In this document: positions 7,000-14,393 of the stretch, in pieces | Layout: each line of letters starts with the position of its first letter | How positions within the stretch are numbered: position 1 is the first letter of the stretch | From: an uncultured Rikenella sp. | Lineage (GTDB): Bacteria; Bacteroidota; Bacteroidia; Bacteroidales; Rikenellaceae | Reading direction: 5' to 3' | Assembly: GCA_910577885.1 (NCBI GenBank) | Contig: CAJTNK010000034.1 | Location: 1-17,745 of the forward strand | DNA: 17,745 nt | Made by a program: the position numbers and the translations under genes | The notes under the pieces: generated by a model | The model's database searches: none | Seen by the model: only the letters and a program-made list of their open reading frames with translations | Told to the model about the DNA's origin: nothing

Positions 7000-8413
7000 T
7001 CGGGCCCTGGCCGATCCGCTCTTCCGGCGGATCGGCCGCATCGCCGACCGGATGGGCGTACGGGCTTACGTGATCGGCGGCTACGTGCGCGACACGTTTC
7101 TGCTGCGGCCGTGTACGGACATCGACGTGGTCGTGGTGGGCGGAGGGACCGGCGGCGGAATCGCCGTGGCCGAGGAGCTGGGACGAGAAGTTCGGAGCCG
7201 GGTCAACGTATTCCTGAACTTCGGCACCGCGATGCTGCGCGTCGGCGATTGGGAGGTGGAGTTCGTCGGGGCGCGGCGCGAGTCGTACCGGGCCGAAAGC
7301 CGTAAACCGATCGTCGAGGACGGCACGATGGAGGACGACCAGCGACGGCGGGACTTTACGATCAACGCCATGGCTTTCGGCCTGAACGACGACTGCTTCG
7401 GGCGGCTCGTCGACCCGTTCGAAGGGATGGAGGACCTCGAGGCGCAACTGATCCGGACGCCGCTCGACCCGGACACCACCTTTTCGGACGACCCGTTGCG
7501 GATGGTGCGGGCCATTCGGTTCGCCACGCAGCTCGACTTCCGGATCGACCCGGAAACGTTTGCCGCCATCCGGCGGAATCGCCAGCGGATCGGCATCATT
7601 TCGCGCGAACGGATCGCCACGGAGGTCGAGAAGATCATGCGTTCGCCCCGTCCGTCGAAAGGGTGGCGGCTCTTCGACGAGAGCGGCCTGCTGGAGCTGA
7701 TCTTCCCGCAGCTCGACCGGTTGAAAGGGGTCGAAACCGTGCGGGGACGGGGACACAAGGACAATTTTCTCCACACGCTGAAGGTGCTGGACAACATCGT
7801 TCCGAAGACCGAGAACCTGTGGTTGCGGTGGGCGGCCCTGCTGCACGACATCGGCAAGCCGCGGACCAAGGCTTGGGACGACCGGGTGGGTTGGACGTTC
7901 CACGGCCACGAAGTGGTCGGGTCGAAAATGGTGCCCGGGATCTTCCGCGAGCAGAAACTGCCGATGGACGAACGGATGAAGTATGTCCAGAAGCTGGTTT
8001 TTCTGCACCTGCGTCCGATCATCCTCTCGGAGGACGAGGTGACCGATTCGGCGGTTCGGCGGCTGCTGTTCGAGGCGGGGGACGATGTGGAGGAGCTGAT
8101 GACGCTCTGCGAAGCGGACATCACGTCGGGAAACGATGCGAAGGTGCGGCGGTACCTGGCCAACTTCGCGCTCGTGCGGCGCAAAATGCAGCAGATCGAG
8201 GAGAAGGACCACATCCGCAACTTCCAACCGCCGATCACGGGTGAGATGATTATGGAGACCTATGGTATTCCGCCTTGCCGGACGGTGGGGGTAATCAAAG
8301 AACGGATCAAGAACGCCATTTTGGACGGCGAGATCCCCAATGAATACGAAGCGGCCCATGCGCTGATGGAGCAGCTGGCCGAGGCCGAGGGGCTGACCGC
8401 TCGGGGAGAATAG
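6983..8413 (+). CDS. cca: tRNA nucleotidyltransferase / poly(A) polymerase family with HD domain
   Basis: A class II nucleotidyltransferase that most likely adds or repairs the 3' CCA end of tRNAs. The 476-residue product has the head motif GGYVRD (32-37), catalytic DID (46-48), RRDFTINAMA (122-131) and the RMVRAIRFATQLDF segment (173-186). An HD hydrolase domain follows, with His264, His288-Asp289 in LLHDIGK, and His307 and His309. The reading frame is open further upstream inside pdxJ, but conservation begins at METICSRALADP, so ATG 6983 is chosen; this overlaps pdxJ by 17 nt in another frame. A poly(A) polymerase activity cannot be excluded from sequence, but no second cca candidate is in this window. 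Confidence 0.92.
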   Translation: METICSRALADPLFRRIGRIADRMGVRAYVIGGYVRDTFLLRPCTDIDVVVVGGGTGGGIAVAEELGREVRSRVNVFLNFGTAMLRVGDWEVEFVGARRESYRAESRKPIVEDGTMEDDQRRRDFTINAMAFGLNDDCFGRLVDPFEGMEDLEAQLIRTPLDPDTTFSDDPLRMVRAIRFATQLDFRIDPETFAAIRRNRQRIGIISRERIATEVEKIMRSPRPSKGWRLFDESGLLELIFPQLDRLKGVETVRGRGHKDNFLHTLKVLDNIVPKTENLWLRWAALLHDIGKPRTKAWDDRVGWTFHGHEVVGSKMVPGIFREQKLPMDERMKYVQKLVFLHLRPIILSEDEVTDSAVRRLLFEAGDDVEELMTLCEADITSGNDAKVRRYLANFALVRRKMQQIEEKDHIRNFQPPITGEMIMETYGIPPCRTVGVIKERIKNAILDGEIPNEYEAAHALMEQLAEAEGLTARGE

Positions 8414-8474
8414 ACTAGGCAGCGGAGGCTACTATTGCCACAGACGGAAAAACACACCACACACTCTCTCTTAT

Positions 8475-9671
8475 ATGCGTAAGATTCTACTGTTTTCGCT
8501 CTTTCTGATCGTGGGGCTCGTCGCGTCGCAGCTGCTGCCGGGGTGGATCGCACCGGAGAACGCCGCCGGTTGGAAAGGCGTGACCGACACGCTGCTGTAC
8601 ATCTGCCTGGCCTTTATCATGATCAACGTCGGACGCGAGTTCGAGGTCGACAAGGCCCGGTGGCGGAGCTACGTGAGCGACTACTTCATCGCGATGGCGA
8701 CGGCCGCTCTGCCGTGGCTCCTGGTGGCGGTCTATTACGTAGCGGTGCTGCTGCCCGAGAGCCAGTACGGCGAGTGGGGGGCCTGGCGGGAGAGCCTGCT
8801 GCTGAGCCGGTTTGCCGCGCCGACCTCGGCCGGGATCCTGTTCACGATGCTGGCGGCGATCGGGCTCGGACGCAGCTGGATCTATCGCAAAATCCAGGTC
8901 CTCGCGATTTTCGACGACCTGGACACCATCCTGCTGATGATCCCGCTGCAGATCATGATGGTCGGCTTCCGGATGGAGGTGGTGGTGATCCTGGCGGTGG
9001 TGACGGTTCTGCTGGGGTTCGGATGGCGGTTTCTGGCCCGGTTCAACATCGGACAACGCTGGTGGGCCATTCTGTTGTATGCCGCAGGGGTGATCTTCGT
9101 CACGTGGCTCGTCAACCGGCTCTTCCACATCCACATCGAAGTCTTGTTGCCGGCGTTCGTCTTAGGGATGGTGATGCGCCACCGGCACATCGACACACGC
9201 GTCGAACGCGGCGTATCGACCGGGATATCGTTCCTCTTCATGCTGCTCGTGGGGCTGAGCATGCCTTACTTTGCGGGCGGAAGCATCTCGACCGCGACCG
9301 CCACGGCGGGAAGCGACGCAGCGGAAGCATCGATCCTCGGCTCGCAGCCGATGATGTCGTGGGGGGTGATTGCGGTGCACGTGCTGGTGGTGTCGCTGCT
9401 GTCGAATGCCGGGAAGCTGGTGCCGCTGTTCTTCTACCGCGACCGGATGCTGGAGGAGCGGCTGGCGCTGTCGGTGGGGATGTTCACGCGGGGCGAGGTG
9501 GGAGCCGGGATTATCTTCATCGCGCTGGGATACCGAATCGGCGGGCCTGCTTTGGTGATTTCGGTGCTGACGCTGGTGCTGAACCTGGTACTGACGGGCG
9601 GTTTCGTGGTGTGGGTAAAGAGGCTGGCGATGCGGGCCTACGGCGAGGGGGAAAAAACAGCGGCTCAATAA
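8475..9671 (+). CDS. Cation:proton antiporter (CPA superfamily)
   Basis: An inner-membrane secondary transporter, probably exchanging Na+ or K+ for H+. The 398-residue product has about 11-12 hydrophobic segments, starting with residues 4-24. Hallmarks are FAAPTSAGILF (113-123) in a discontinuous-helix position, the acidic FDDLDT (146-151) in a membrane helix as in the ion-binding DD-type site, NAGKL (311-315), and RGEVGAGII (339-347), which resembles the conserved C-terminal helix of NhaP/KefB-like exchangers. No cytosolic TrkA-N domain is present. The ion specificity is not determined by sequence. The gene follows cca by 61 nt with no clear promoter box between, so it may be the third gene of the pdxJ-cca transcript. 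Confidence 0.85.
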   Translation: MRKILLFSLFLIVGLVASQLLPGWIAPENAAGWKGVTDTLLYICLAFIMINVGREFEVDKARWRSYVSDYFIAMATAALPWLLVAVYYVAVLLPESQYGEWGAWRESLLLSRFAAPTSAGILFTMLAAIGLGRSWIYRKIQVLAIFDDLDTILLMIPLQIMMVGFRMEVVVILAVVTVLLGFGWRFLARFNIGQRWWAILLYAAGVIFVTWLVNRLFHIHIEVLLPAFVLGMVMRHRHIDTRVERGVSTGISFLFMLLVGLSMPYFAGGSISTATATAGSDAAEASILGSQPMMSWGVIAVHVLVVSLLSNAGKLVPLFFYRDRMLEERLALSVGMFTRGEVGAGIIFIALGYRIGGPALVISVLTLVLNLVLTGGFVVWVKRLAMRAYGEGEKTAAQ

Positions 9672-9694
9672 CAAAAAAGGACCTACAAAACGGA

Positions 9695-9730
9695 TTTGGC
9701 CTTTTTCCGAACTTATCGAGAAAGGCCAAA
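9695..9730. terminator. Hairpin between convergent antiporter and NERD genes
   Basis: A perfect 10-bp stem, TTTGGCCTTT (9695-9704) with AAAGGCCAAA (9721-9730), encloses a 16-nt loop. It sits in the 60-nt gap between the two convergent stop codons and may serve as a bidirectional terminator. No long T-run follows on either strand, so the role is uncertain. Confidence 0.5.
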
Positions 9731-9731
9731 A

Positions 9732-10454
9732 TTACGTACCAAAAGTACGGTAACGACTGTAACTTTTTTGGCAATTATAAATATTTTGAATGTGCTGACT
9801 GACGACATCCGGATTATTCCCAAGACTTGTAGCTTCTTTCAATACATTGATCACTCCCCATTTATCTTGATAATCGGCCGGTAAATTATTAGCAATAATA
9901 AAATCGACTATAGACATAATATCTTCCGAATACCCAACATAAGTTCCTTCCGGTATACAACTAACGTCGCGCAAGGTACATGGACCATAAAAAATAATCA
10001 CGGAATAAAACGGGACATCGGCAATTCCGGATAGTTTCCATCTCAAAGCTTCAATGTGTCTTTTATTTTGCATAATTGGATTATAGAAGCGATATCTTTC
10101 TTTTCCGTAAGCCAATACTTGCGTCCAATAATCTTGATACCCTTTACCGAATATCCATCCACTATAATCTTTTACTTCAAAAACGATTATTCCAACCTTC
10201 GTTAATATTACGGCATCTATTTGAGCATATTGATTCGTACGTTTTTCAATATATAGATCATGAAAAACAGTCACGGCCGGAACCCCTTGTTTTAGAAGTT
10301 TCAATATCAACGCTTGTTCCGACCAAGTTCCTCGCCAAGTATCCGTTACCGTCTGTAATAAAGCCGTATCCCTACGTTTGCCTTGAATAGACAAAAATAC
10401 GTATAGAAGAATAACCCCCACTATCAGAACTAACCCGATTATGACAATTCCCAT
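9732..10454 (-). CDS. Membrane-anchored NERD (nuclease-related) domain protein
   Basis: The 240-residue product starts with one hydrophobic helix (about 3-22), then a basic segment, then a NERD domain (about 42-155). The PD-(D/E)XK-like core is visible: Glu46 in WSEQALI, Asp80 in QIDAVILT, and Glu93-Val-Lys95 in VFEVKDYSG. YNPIMQNKRHI (124-134) is the usual downstream NERD motif. The residues needed for nuclease chemistry are present, but activity and substrate are unknown. The C-terminal ~85 residues match nothing I recognise. The gene is strikingly AT-rich (about 35-40% GC by eye) beside neighbours above 55-60%, so recent horizontal acquisition is likely. It lies 92 nt after the dehydrogenase gene on the same strand, with a hairpin between. 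Confidence 0.85.
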   Translation of the reverse strand: MGIVIIGLVLIVGVILLYVFLSIQGKRRDTALLQTVTDTWRGTWSEQALILKLLKQGVPAVTVFHDLYIEKRTNQYAQIDAVILTKVGIIVFEVKDYSGWIFGKGYQDYWTQVLAYGKERYRFYNPIMQNKRHIEALRWKLSGIADVPFYSVIIFYGPCTLRDVSCIPEGTYVGYSEDIMSIVDFIIANNLPADYQDKWGVINVLKEATSLGNNPDVVSQHIQNIYNCQKSYSRYRTFGT

Positions 10455-10471
10455 GATGATTGTTAAGAATC

Positions 10472-10499
10472 ACGGTCTAATTTCATACTTGGAGACCGT
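10472..10499. terminator. Hairpin between dehydrogenase and NERD genes
   Basis: A 7-bp perfect stem, ACGGTCT (10472-10478) with AGACCGT (10493-10499), encloses 14 nt. On the minus strand it falls downstream of the dehydrogenase stop and just before the NERD start. It could terminate the former or regulate the latter. No T-run is present, so this is a weak call. Confidence 0.35.
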
Positions 10500-10546
10500 C
10501 GCTTTGCCCGATAAATTTCTATTCCCGTTTCACATTTCCCCCCACG

Positions 10547-11323
10547 TCAATCGAGGGTCTGGTCGCCGCCGCCGTTCACGAACAGCACCTGGCCACTGAT
10601 CCAGGCCGAAGCCGGCGAAGCGAAAAACAACACCGCCTGAGCAATATCCGAAACCTCGCCCAAACGACGAATCGGCGTGTGACGGAGCATCTTTTCCTGC
10701 AGCTCGGGCGTGAGGATCGACCCCAGCGCGGCGGTCCGCGTAGCCCCCGGCCCTACGTTGTTGATCCGCACGCCATACGGCCCGAAATCATAGGCCAAAT
10801 TGGCCGCCAGGTGGTTCAGGGCCGCCTTCGACGAAGCATAAACGCACATATCGGGCGCCTTGTCGACCGAACTCATGGAAGTAATGTTGACGATACTGCC
10901 GTAGCCCGACTCGCCCATTCGGGGCACAGCAAGCTGGCACAAACGCCACGGCGCGAAAACGTTGATCCGGTAGATCCGTTCGACGTACTCCCGGTCGATC
11001 CGAAACGGGTTTTCACGCCCGCCGCCACCCAAACCGGCGTTGTTCACCAAAATATTGACCGTACCATACGTCTCTACCGCCGTCTCGATCAGACGAACCA
11101 AATCCCCGTCCTCCAATACGTTGCAAACCACCGACGTGGCCCGTCCGCCGCCGGCGACAATCCCATCGGCCACAGCCCGGGCCTTATCCGCATGGATGTC
11201 GCTCACGACCACCGACGCTCCGGCAGCCGCCAAAATCTCGCAACACCCCTTACCGATACCATCTCCTCCACCGGTAACCACGGCAACCTTCCCCGAAAGA
11301 TCAAAAAGTTCCTGTATTTCCAT
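10547..11323 (-). CDS. hdhA: Short-chain dehydrogenase resembling 7-alpha-hydroxysteroid dehydrogenase
   Basis: A 258-residue classical SDR with nucleotide motif TGGGDGIG (17-24), NNAG (94-97), and catalytic Ser149, Tyr162 and Lys166 in the YASSK context. Asp42 at the end of beta-2 predicts NAD(H) preference. From memory it resembles E. coli HdhA closely: GASVVVSDI, the segment LQ(E/K)MLRHTPIRRLG with flanking ITPE-like residues, and the C-terminal SGQ-L-V-GGG pattern, with the same distance from N-terminus to TGxxxGIG. This suggests oxidation of the 7-alpha hydroxyl of bile acids, but SDR specificity is hard to assign and another alcohol or sugar substrate is possible. I chose ATG 11323 over the TTG at 11332 because it gives the HdhA length. 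The left arm of foldback D begins at this start codon. Confidence 0.7.
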   Translation of the reverse strand: MEIQELFDLSGKVAVVTGGGDGIGKGCCEILAAAGASVVVSDIHADKARAVADGIVAGGGRATSVVCNVLEDGDLVRLIETAVETYGTVNILVNNAGLGGGGRENPFRIDREYVERIYRINVFAPWRLCQLAVPRMGESGYGSIVNITSMSSVDKAPDMCVYASSKAALNHLAANLAYDFGPYGVRINNVGPGATRTAALGSILTPELQEKMLRHTPIRRLGEVSDIAQAVLFFASPASAWISGQVLFVNGGGDQTLD

Positions 11324-11688
11324 GATCCTCAATATGTTTCATAATTTACAACCATCTTTAGTGACTGGAGGGTACTGTTCTTTTTGTGAACAAAAAGAAC
11401 CAAAAAAACTTTCGGGAATGCTGTCGCATTCCATGGGCTGCCGTAGTCAAGAGCCTTGGGGCCTTTCTTTTGGGTGGGGATTTTCGGCGGGGCGCGCTAA
11501 GGTTGTAATTACATGACGCGCCTCGCCGAACGCCCCACCCAATCAAATAGTTCAAAGCATTAGATTGCGGATGCCTAAGGCGTAGCGTATGCTATCTCAA
11601 AAGTTTTTGGTGCCGCTTTTTACAAAAAGCGGCAGTTCCGGCCCGTAGCCAAAGACTGGTTACAATTATAAACATAGTGAGCAAATCC
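11324..11688. repeat. Copy D: intergenic foldback repeat between ribD and the dehydrogenase gene
   Basis: Outer left arm 11325-11376 and outer right arm 11634-11688 are inverted copies. Read inward, they share ATGTTT, TAATT, ACCA, TCTTT and ACTG in the same order. The terminal hairpins are GTTCTTTTTGT/ACAAAAAGAAC (11377-11387 and 11390-11400) and GCCGCTTTTT/AAAAAGCGGC (11612-11621 and 11624-11633). A sub-hairpin GGAATGC/GCATTCC is at 11415-11432. The central hairpin is at 11472-11540, from GGGTGGGG to CCCCACCC; its loop shares GGTTGTAATTAC with copy B. Core orientation is as in B. No protein-coding gene is seen. Confidence 0.85.
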
Positions 11689-11696
11689 TGTACCAA

Positions 11697-12812
11697 TCAC
11701 TGACCGGTGGATAGTCTTCGGTAGAGCCTCAGGCCCACCGGCTCCACCTCGCCGACCCGCCTCGCGTCGGGCGGCAGCACCGGCGCCGCTACACCGCCCC
11801 GCCACGGAGCCACCGGCTCCGGATAGAGTTCCCGCACCGAGAGGCGCGATGTGAAGACCCTCGCTTCGTCCCACAGCCCCGCGCCGATGAAGGCCTCCAA
11901 CATGCGCCGCCCCCCCTCGACGATCAGCGACTGCACCCGATAGGGTTCCCCCGCCAGCACCCGCAACAGCTCCTCCAGCCCACCGGCGAGCCCCTCAACG
12001 GCAACCTCGGGCCGATCGGCGAATCGCGCCCGCGCCTCGGCACACCGCTCCGGCGAGGTGAACAGCACCGTCCGCGCCGCGCCGTCGCTGAACAGATGCA
12101 GCCCCTCGGGCAACGACAGCCGACGGTCGAGCACCACCCGCAGCGGGTTCCGCCCCTCCCAAGCCCGCACCGTCAGCGACGGATCGTCCATCCGGGCGGT
12201 CTCCGCTCCCACCAGTATCGCATCCTCCTCGGCCCGCCACCGGTGGACCAGCACCCGCGCCGCTTCGCCCGTCATCCACGCTGCCGGCACCTCCGGACCC
12301 GGCCTCACGGCATCCAAATAGCCGTCCGCAGTCTGCGCCCACTTCAGAATCACATACGGCCGCCCGAAATTCTGGGCCGTAAAGAACCGTCGATTGAGGT
12401 GCAGGCACTCCTGTTCCAAGAGTCCCACCCGCACCTCGACCCCCGCCGCGCGCAACCGCCTCACTCCGCGGCCGCTCACCTCGCAGTAGGAGTCGATACA
12501 CCCGACCACCACCCGCGGAATCCTTTTCGCAATGATGAGTTCGGCACACGGCGGTGTCCGTCCCCAGTGGCTGCAAGGCTCCAACGAGACGTATAACGTG
12601 CTCTCCGGCAACAAAGCTCCGCAGCCTCGCGCCTCGGCATCGGCCACGGCATTCACCTCGGCATGGGCCTCACCGCAACGACGGTGCCACCCCTCGCCGA
12701 TGATCCGCCCCCGGTGGACGATCACGCACCCTACCATCGGGTTGGGCGACGCGCTCCCGGCTCCCCGAAGCGCCAGCTCCAGGCATCTTTTCATGTAGTT
12801 TTCCTCGGTCAT
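11697..12812 (-). CDS. ribD: Bifunctional riboflavin biosynthesis deaminase/reductase
   Basis: RibD deaminates the pyrimidine formed from GTP and then reduces its ribosyl side chain, two steps of riboflavin synthesis. The 371-residue product has the N-terminal deaminase domain with PNPMVGCVI (23-31), zinc ligand His50 and catalytic Glu52 in HAEVNAV, and Cys80 and Cys89 in EPCSHWGRTPPC. The reductase domain begins near 151 (RPYVILKWAQTADGYLD) and includes ILVGAETARMDDPSLTVR (199-216) and an EGGRRML segment near 313. Both domains appear intact. GTG at 12818 is also in frame, but MTEENYMKRCLELA matches the family N-terminus, so ATG 12812 is preferred. It is divergent from prmC across 30 bp, with a -7 box directly before the start. 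Confidence 0.94.
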   Translation of the reverse strand: MTEENYMKRCLELALRGAGSASPNPMVGCVIVHRGRIIGEGWHRRCGEAHAEVNAVADAEARGCGALLPESTLYVSLEPCSHWGRTPPCAELIIAKRIPRVVVGCIDSYCEVSGRGVRRLRAAGVEVRVGLLEQECLHLNRRFFTAQNFGRPYVILKWAQTADGYLDAVRPGPEVPAAWMTGEAARVLVHRWRAEEDAILVGAETARMDDPSLTVRAWEGRNPLRVVLDRRLSLPEGLHLFSDGAARTVLFTSPERCAEARARFADRPEVAVEGLAGGLEELLRVLAGEPYRVQSLIVEGGRRMLEAFIGAGLWDEARVFTSRLSVRELYPEPVAPWRGGVAAPVLPPDARRVGEVEPVGLRLYRRLSTGQ

Positions 12813-12817
12813 GGTCA

Positions 12818-12825
12818 CAAATTTA
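12818..12825 (-). promoter_or_regulatory. Probable -7 box of ribD
   Basis: On the minus strand this reads TAAATTTG, a perfect TAnnTTTG match only 5 nt before the ribD ATG at 12812. Transcription would start at or within a few bases of the start codon, implying a leaderless or nearly leaderless mRNA. Confidence 0.55.
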
Positions 12826-12827
12826 CG

Positions 12828-12835
12828 TATCTTTG
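12828..12835 (+). promoter_or_regulatory. Probable -7 box of prmC
   Basis: TATCTTTG is a perfect TAnnTTTG match 7 nt before the prmC ATG at 12843. It is back to back with the ribD box, 2 bp apart. Its -33 region would lie inside the ribD coding sequence; no clear TTG element stands out there. Confidence 0.5.
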
Positions 12836-12842
12836 TTCAACT

Positions 12843-13700
12843 ATGACGCTCCGAGAGGCATACACCCTGGCGATTTCGCGACTCACGCCCCTCTACGGCC
12901 CGGACGAAGCCCGGGCCGTGGTCGATCGGCTGTTGGAGGAGCGGTACGGCATCGGTCGGCTGGAGCGGATCGTCGGGGGGGGCGAGGAGGCGCCTTTCGT
13001 GCGCGGCGAAGCGTGGGAGGAGGATCTACGGCGGTTGGAGCGGTGGGAACCGGTGCAATACATCGTGGGGTACGAGGAGTTTTACGGCAGGAGGTTTCGG
13101 GTGACGCCCGACACGCTGATCCCGCGGGGAGAAACGGAAGAGCTGGTGCGCAAGATTCTTGCCGGACAGCCTCGGCGGCAGGTGCTGGACATCGGCACGG
13201 GGAGCGGGGCGATTGCCGTGACGCTGGCGGCGGAGTGGGGCGAGGAATGTTGCGTCGAGGCGTGGGACGTTTCGGAGGGGGCATTGCGGGTGGCGGCTCT
13301 CAATGCCGAGGCCATGGGGGTGGAGGGACGTGTCCGGTTCGTGCGGCAGGATGTTTTGGCCCCGATGCCGACGACGGAGGAACAACGGGAGGGGTGTTTC
13401 GACCTCGTGGTGAGCAATCCGCCTTACGTGCTGGCTTCCGAACGGGCCGAGATGCGGCCCAACGTGGTGCGTTACGAGCCGGAGGGGGCGTTGTACGTGC
13501 CGGACGCCGATCCGTTGCGTTTCTACCGGGCGATCGCCGCCCTGCCGCTCCTGGTGCCGGGCGGCGAACTGTGGTTCGAGATCAACGAACGGTTCGGACC
13601 TCAGACCGAGGAGCTCTTGCGGTCGCTGGATTATGCCGAAGTGGAGGTGATGCGCGATCTGCACGGTCGGCATCGGTTCGTGCGGGGAATTGTCCGTTAG
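12843..13700 (+). CDS. prmC: Release factor glutamine methyltransferase
   Basis: PrmC uses S-adenosylmethionine to methylate the glutamine of the GGQ motif in peptide-chain release factors RF1 and RF2. The 285-residue product has an N-terminal helical domain (1-75), PRGETEELV (94-102), the SAM-binding LDIGTGSGAIA (115-125) and the catalytic SNPPYV (191-196). Most homologues read PRPETE at the first motif, so glycine here is a mild variant. The frame is open upstream, but conservation starts at MTLREAYTLA, and the promoter box ends 7 nt before it, supporting ATG 12843. recX starts 22 nt after the stop, so the two are probably co-transcribed. Confidence 0.94.
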   Translation: MTLREAYTLAISRLTPLYGPDEARAVVDRLLEERYGIGRLERIVGGGEEAPFVRGEAWEEDLRRLERWEPVQYIVGYEEFYGRRFRVTPDTLIPRGETEELVRKILAGQPRRQVLDIGTGSGAIAVTLAAEWGEECCVEAWDVSEGALRVAALNAEAMGVEGRVRFVRQDVLAPMPTTEEQREGCFDLVVSNPPYVLASERAEMRPNVVRYEPEGALYVPDADPLRFYRAIAALPLLVPGGELWFEINERFGPQTEELLRSLDYAEVEVMRDLHGRHRFVRGIVR

Positions 13701-13722
13701 GACTGACAAAAAAACGAAGATC

Positions 13723-14307
13723 ATGGTTTACTACGGAGACGAGGAGTTCGGCTACCAACGGACCCGGGAACGCAAACGACCGCTGAATATCGACTATTCG
13801 CAACCGGCCAAGAGCGTGGAACGGGCCTTGGAGTCGCTGATGTACAGCTGCGCCAAGAGCGAACGGTGTATCAGCGACATCCGTCGGTCGCTCTACCGGT
13901 GGCGGATGAACAAGGAGGACTACGACCCGATCATCGAACGGCTCGTGCGCGAGAAGTTCGTGGACGAGGAGCGATATGCACGAGCTTACGTCCGCGAGAA
14001 GATGAACTGTTCGGGGTGGGGTCGTCGGAAGATCGAGCTGGGACTGCGAGCCAAGGGAATTCCGAAAGAGACGATCGAAGAGGCGCTCCGGCAGATCGAG
14101 CCGGAACGGCAGACCGAAAAGCTGGAGCTGCTCCTCTACCGCCGTCTGCTGCGCGAGCGCGACAAGGCGAAGAGTACTTACGAGTTGCGGACCCGTCTCT
14201 TACGCTGGGGGGTGGGCCGGGGCTACGACTTTTCGGAGGTGCAACAGGTCCTGGCTCAAATCATGGCCGAGGATTACGACCCGGGCGAGGACTTTACGCG
14301 TTGGTAG
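13723..14307 (+). CDS. recX: Regulatory protein RecX
   Basis: RecX binds RecA filaments and modulates, usually restrains, recombinase activity. The 194-residue product is all-helical with three tandem three-helix units at about 34-75, 78-125 and 131-185. Family marks are LVREKFVDEERYARAYVREK (74-93) and GWGRRKIELGLRAKGIPKETI (98-118). About 30 N-terminal residues, charged and tyrosine-rich, precede the domain. An in-frame TTG at 13690 lies within prmC; ATG 13723 gives a clean 22-nt gap and is preferred. The gene is convergent with addA, so a RecA modulator and a RecA-loading nuclease are neighbours, though on opposite strands. Confidence 0.9.
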   Translation: MVYYGDEEFGYQRTRERKRPLNIDYSQPAKSVERALESLMYSCAKSERCISDIRRSLYRWRMNKEDYDPIIERLVREKFVDEERYARAYVREKMNCSGWGRRKIELGLRAKGIPKETIEEALRQIEPERQTEKLELLLYRRLLRERDKAKSTYELRTRLLRWGVGRGYDFSEVQQVLAQIMAEDYDPGEDFTRW

Positions 14308-14338
14308 GGAGGAGGGAGGGGTGCCGCAGGGGGTAACT

Positions 14339-14380
14339 GCGACCGTAGGTCGCGCGAGCTGCCGCCATCCCGGCGGCTCG
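14339..14380. terminator. GC-rich hairpins between convergent recX and addA
   Basis: Two adjacent stems lie in the 86-nt gap: GCGACC (14339-14344) with GGTCGC (14348-14353), then CGAG+CCGCC (14355-14366) with GGCGG+CTCG (14372-14380) around a 3-nt bulge. Position between convergent genes suggests termination. No T-run follows on either strand. Confidence 0.4.
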
Positions 14381-14393
14381 AGGGGCCGCGCCG

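Noticed and set aside
13690..13722. Alternative RecX start at TTG 13690 overlapping prmC
   Set aside because: The added residues are not domain-like, and ATG 13723 gives a usual spacing after prmC.
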